A DNA stretch of 7,414 nucleotides from contig CAKMZU010000034.1 in the NCBI GenBank assembly GCA_929200485.1, positions 1-7,414 on the forward strand, given 5' to 3'. The stretch is from an uncultured Gammaproteobacteria bacterium (GTDB lineage: Bacteria; Pseudomonadota; Gammaproteobacteria; Pseudomonadales; DT-91). Below, piece after piece: positions 5,324 through 7,414 of the stretch. Numbering within the stretch: the first letter of the stretch is position 1; every line of letters starts with the position of its first letter. The position numbers and the translations under genes are program-made. The notes under the pieces were generated by a model. That model was given only the letters and a program-made list of their open reading frames with translations. It had not been told where the DNA came from and did not search any database.

Positions 5324-7003
5324 TTATCGGGAAGCCTTCAAATCAATAGTTAAATTAAATACCGGTTTATCAGAAGAGTGATCATGGCGGTCAGCCACAA
5401 AATAACCCTCGCGCTCAAACTGCCAGTGTGATTCTGCAGCTGCTTCAGCTAACGCTGGCTCACAAAAAGCCGTAACAATCGATAACGAGTCTTTATTGGC
5501 TCGTTCTAAAAAGTGCCCTTCGCCCGCTTCAGGAAACTCATCGGTAAATAGCGGGGAATACCGTCGCAATTCACAAGCAACAGAAGCTGTCGCTGATACC
5601 CAATGAATAACCCCTCGCGGTTTTTGTTCCGCAGGCGGATTAGTACCCAGCGTGCCTTCAACTATTTCACCGATGACTTCAACAATGTCGCCTGCATCAT
5701 CGGTCACAATATCCTTTGCTTGAATCACATAAGCACCACGCAGTCTGACATACTCACCAAGTACCAGGCGCTTAAACTTTTTTCGGCCTAAGGTCGTGTC
5801 TGTACTAAAATCGGCTTTGTCGATATAAATCTCTTTGGTGAACGGGACTGAACGCTCACCCATGGCAGGTTCATTTGGGTGATGCGGTAAGTTCAAGGTT
5901 TGAGTTTCAGACACATTGGTTAACGTAACTTTTAACGGGTTAATCACACACATTGCACGCTGTGCGTTTTGATTTAAATCATCTCGAACCGCATACTCAA
6001 ACTGGGCAATATCAACAATGCCATCGGTTTTAGCCACGGCTAACCCGTCACAAAACGTCCGAATGGCTTGTGGTCTGATACCTCGACGACGCAAGCCTGA
6101 AAGCGTAAAAAGCCTTGGATCATCCCAGCCACTAACAACACCCTCATCGACCAATTGTTTAAGCTTACGCTTACTCATGACGGTATAATTCATGTGCAAT
6201 CGACCAAATTCATATTGCGTGGGTTTTGATGGCACCGGCAGGTTGTCGATAAACCATTCATATAATGGCTTGTGGTCTTGAAATTCAAGCGTACAGATGG
6301 AGTGAGTCACCCCCTCAATCGCATCTTCCTGACCATGCGCGAAATCATAGCTTGGGTAAATGCACCATTTATCACCCGTTTGATGGTGGTGGGCTTTGCG
6401 AATTCGATAAAGAATCGGGTCACGTAAATTCATATTGGGTGACGCCATGTCGATCTTCGCGCGAAGCACACAAGCACCTTCTTCAAATCTACCTGCTCGC
6501 ATTTTCTCGAATAATTCTACATTCTCGGCAACGGTTCGTTCACGATAGGGGCTAGGTTTACCCGGCTTCGTCGCCCAGCCTCGGTATTGCGAAGCCTCCT
6601 CTGGTGTTAAATCACAGACATAAGCCAGCCCTTGTTCGATCAAGTGAATTGCCCAGGCATAAAATTGATCGAAATAGCCCGAAGCAAAGCGCACATCACC
6701 TGACCACTCAAATCCCAGCCATTTAACATCATCCATAATCGAATCAATATAGACCTGGTCTTCTTTAGCCGGGTTTGTATCATCAAAACGCAAATGGCAG
6801 TCACCGCCAAATTTTTCAGCCAGGCCAAAATTCAAGCAAATGGATTTCGCATGTCCAATATGTAAGAAGCCATTAGGCTCGGGAGGAAATCGGGTGATAA
6901 TCTTACCCTGTAGCTCACCGCTTTGTTGTTGTTTAGTAATCAGTGCTTCAATAAAATTTTGACTCTCGCCTGTGTCTTCACTGATTAACTTTTCATCACT
7001 CAT
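5324..7003 (-). CDS. glnS: Glutaminyl-tRNA synthetase
   Basis: Charges tRNA-Gln with glutamine in the cytoplasm. Its presence implies direct charging rather than the Glu-tRNA amidotransferase route for this tRNA, as usual in Gammaproteobacteria. The product is 559 residues (E. coli 554). Motifs in order: [16 protein letters not shown] with PPEPNG at 40-45 and HIGH at 48-51; [11 protein letters not shown] (71-81); the amino-acid pocket segment [20 protein letters not shown] (216-235); the KMSKS variant VMSKRKL (275-281); and the [12 protein letters not shown] segment (303-314). From about 345 to the end lies the two-barrel anticodon-binding region. The ATG at 7001-7003 begins MSDEKLIS. The Shine-Dalgarno is weak. 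A possible -10 box is noted at 7035-7040. First gene of a two-gene operon with cysS, divergent from ppiB. Confidence 0.98.
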   Translation of the reverse strand: MSDEKLISEDTGESQNFIEALITKQQQSGELQGKIITRFPPEPNGFLHIGHAKSICLNFGLAEKFGGDCHLRFDDTNPAKEDQVYIDSIMDDVKWLGFEWSGDVRFASGYFDQFYAWAIHLIEQGLAYVCDLTPEEASQYRGWATKPGKPSPYRERTVAENVELFEKMRAGRFEEGACVLRAKIDMASPNMNLRDPILYRIRKAHHHQTGDKWCIYPSYDFAHGQEDAIEGVTHSICTLEFQDHKPLYEWFIDNLPVPSKPTQYEFGRLHMNYTVMSKRKLKQLVDEGVVSGWDDPRLFTLSGLRRRGIRPQAIRTFCDGLAVAKTDGIVDIAQFEYAVRDDLNQNAQRAMCVINPLKVTLTNVSETQTLNLPHHPNEPAMGERSVPFTKEIYIDKADFSTDTTLGRKKFKRLVLGEYVRLRGAYVIQAKDIVTDDAGDIVEVIGEIVEGTLGTNPPAEQKPRGVIHWVSATASVACELRRYSPLFTDEFPEAGEGHFLERANKDSLSIVTAFCEPALAEAAAESHWQFEREGYFVADRHDHSSDKPVFNLTIDLKASR

Positions 7004-7034
7004 AAATATCAGAACTCGTAACAGAAATTGTTGT

Positions 7035-7040
7035 AGTATA
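7035..7040 (-). promoter_or_regulatory. Possible -10 box of the glnS-cysS operon
   Basis: Read on the minus strand, TATACT is a good -10 hexamer 31 bases before the glnS start codon. No matching -35 hexamer is found 16-18 bases further upstream, so the assignment is tentative. It lies about 40 bases from the divergent ppiB promoter, so the two promoters would share the same short region. Confidence 0.35.
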
Positions 7041-7055
7041 GATCGTTTGTTTTGA

Positions 7056-7085
7056 TTGAAATGCTTTGGTAAAAGAGCGTATTAT
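7056..7085 (+). promoter_or_regulatory. Sigma70-type promoter of ppiB
   Basis: TTGAAA (7056-7061) and TATTAT (7080-7085) each match the consensus hexamers at 5 of 6 positions, with an 18-base spacer. Transcription would start near 7092, leaving a leader of about 40 bases. The -10 box lies inside the inverted repeat GCGTA-TTA-TACGC (7077-7089), which could be a regulator site or chance. Confidence 0.6.
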
Positions 7086-7130
7086 ACGCCGACACTGTCG
7101 AATTGAAACCAACTTATTAGAGGCCGTACC

Positions 7131-7414
7131 ATGGTTGTCCTTCATACCAATTTTGGTGACATCACCCTTGAGCTAGATACTGAAAACGCACCAAAAACCT
7201 GCGAAAACTTCCTAAGCTATGCTAAAGACGGTTTTTATGACGGGACTATTTTCCATCGCGTTATTGATGGTTTTATGGTGCAGGGCGGTGGATTTGATGA
7301 AAACATGAATCAAAAAGACGTCAAAGCACCGATTGAAAACGAAGCAGATAACGGCCTTGAAAACAAAACTGGCACCGTTGCCATGGCTCGCACCATGGAT
7401 CCGCACTCTGCGAC
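7131..7414 (+). CDS. ppiB: Peptidyl-prolyl cis-trans isomerase B (cyclophilin), 3' end beyond the window
   Basis: Speeds up cis-trans isomerisation of X-Pro bonds during protein folding. No signal peptide is present, so it is the cytoplasmic type B enzyme. It starts at ATG 7131 behind AGAGG (7119-7123) at 7-base spacing. The 94 complete codons present cover somewhat more than half of a protein that is 164 residues in E. coli. The text is close to E. coli Ppi[15 protein letters not shown], then [20 protein letters not shown] (34-53, with the catalytic Arg at 43), and [15 protein letters not shown] at the edge. The frame is intact to the last base. It is transcribed away from glnS from the promoter at 7056-7085. 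This neighbourhood (ppiB beside a tRNA synthetase gene) is common in Gammaproteobacteria. Confidence 0.97.
   Translation, partial: MVVLHTNFGDITLELDTENAPKTCENFLSYAKDGFYDGTIFHRVIDGFMVQGGGFDENMNQKDVKAPIENEADNGLENKTGTVAMARTMDPHSA

Overview
This window looks like a gammaproteobacterial chromosome segment. A conserved housekeeping block on the right (cysS, glnS, and a divergent ppiB) meets an AT-rich accessory region on the left. The ppiB / glnS / cysS arrangement is the one I recall from pseudomonads and related Gammaproteobacteria. The moderate base composition and the secreted, eukaryote-style motif-bearing proteins next door suggest a host-associated member of the Oceanospirillales, for example something like Endozoicomonas. 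That placement is inference, not something read directly.

Left part (1-840): a small secreted-protein gene starts at 107. It is cut off at 360/361 by the tip of an IS66-family insertion sequence. The tip begins GTAAGCG and itself supplies the TAA stop. Only the C-terminal part of the IS66 transposase remains, on the minus strand (stop codon at 389). The rest of the element is missing.

Middle part (about 950-3961): two tandem plus-strand genes encode proteins of about 460 residues that I do not recognise. They are diverged paralogs. Each has an N-terminal signal peptide, a helical core that aligns without gaps over 57 residues (15 identities), and a long basic, Ser/Lys/Asn-rich tail likely to be disordered. 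The tails carry repeated R-[P/S]-x-S-x-P motifs, which match 14-3-3 ligands and basophilic kinase sites of eukaryotes. Both proteins end in T-x-V, which has the form of a class I PDZ ligand. The leaders are also duplicated: a block identical at 35 of 37 bases is followed, just before each start codon, by an inverted repeat in which one pair has changed on both arms (T:A to C:G). This pair is the best candidate here for an undescribed system: secreted proteins that may dock onto host 14-3-3 and PDZ proteins.

Right part (3967-7414): cysS converges on the second paralog with only 5 bases between the stop codons. It lies directly behind glnS (1 base apart), forming a two-gene minus-strand tRNA synthetase operon. 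ppiB is transcribed the other way from a good sigma70-type promoter in the 127-base intergenic region and runs off the window. No rRNA, tRNA or CRISPR array was seen.
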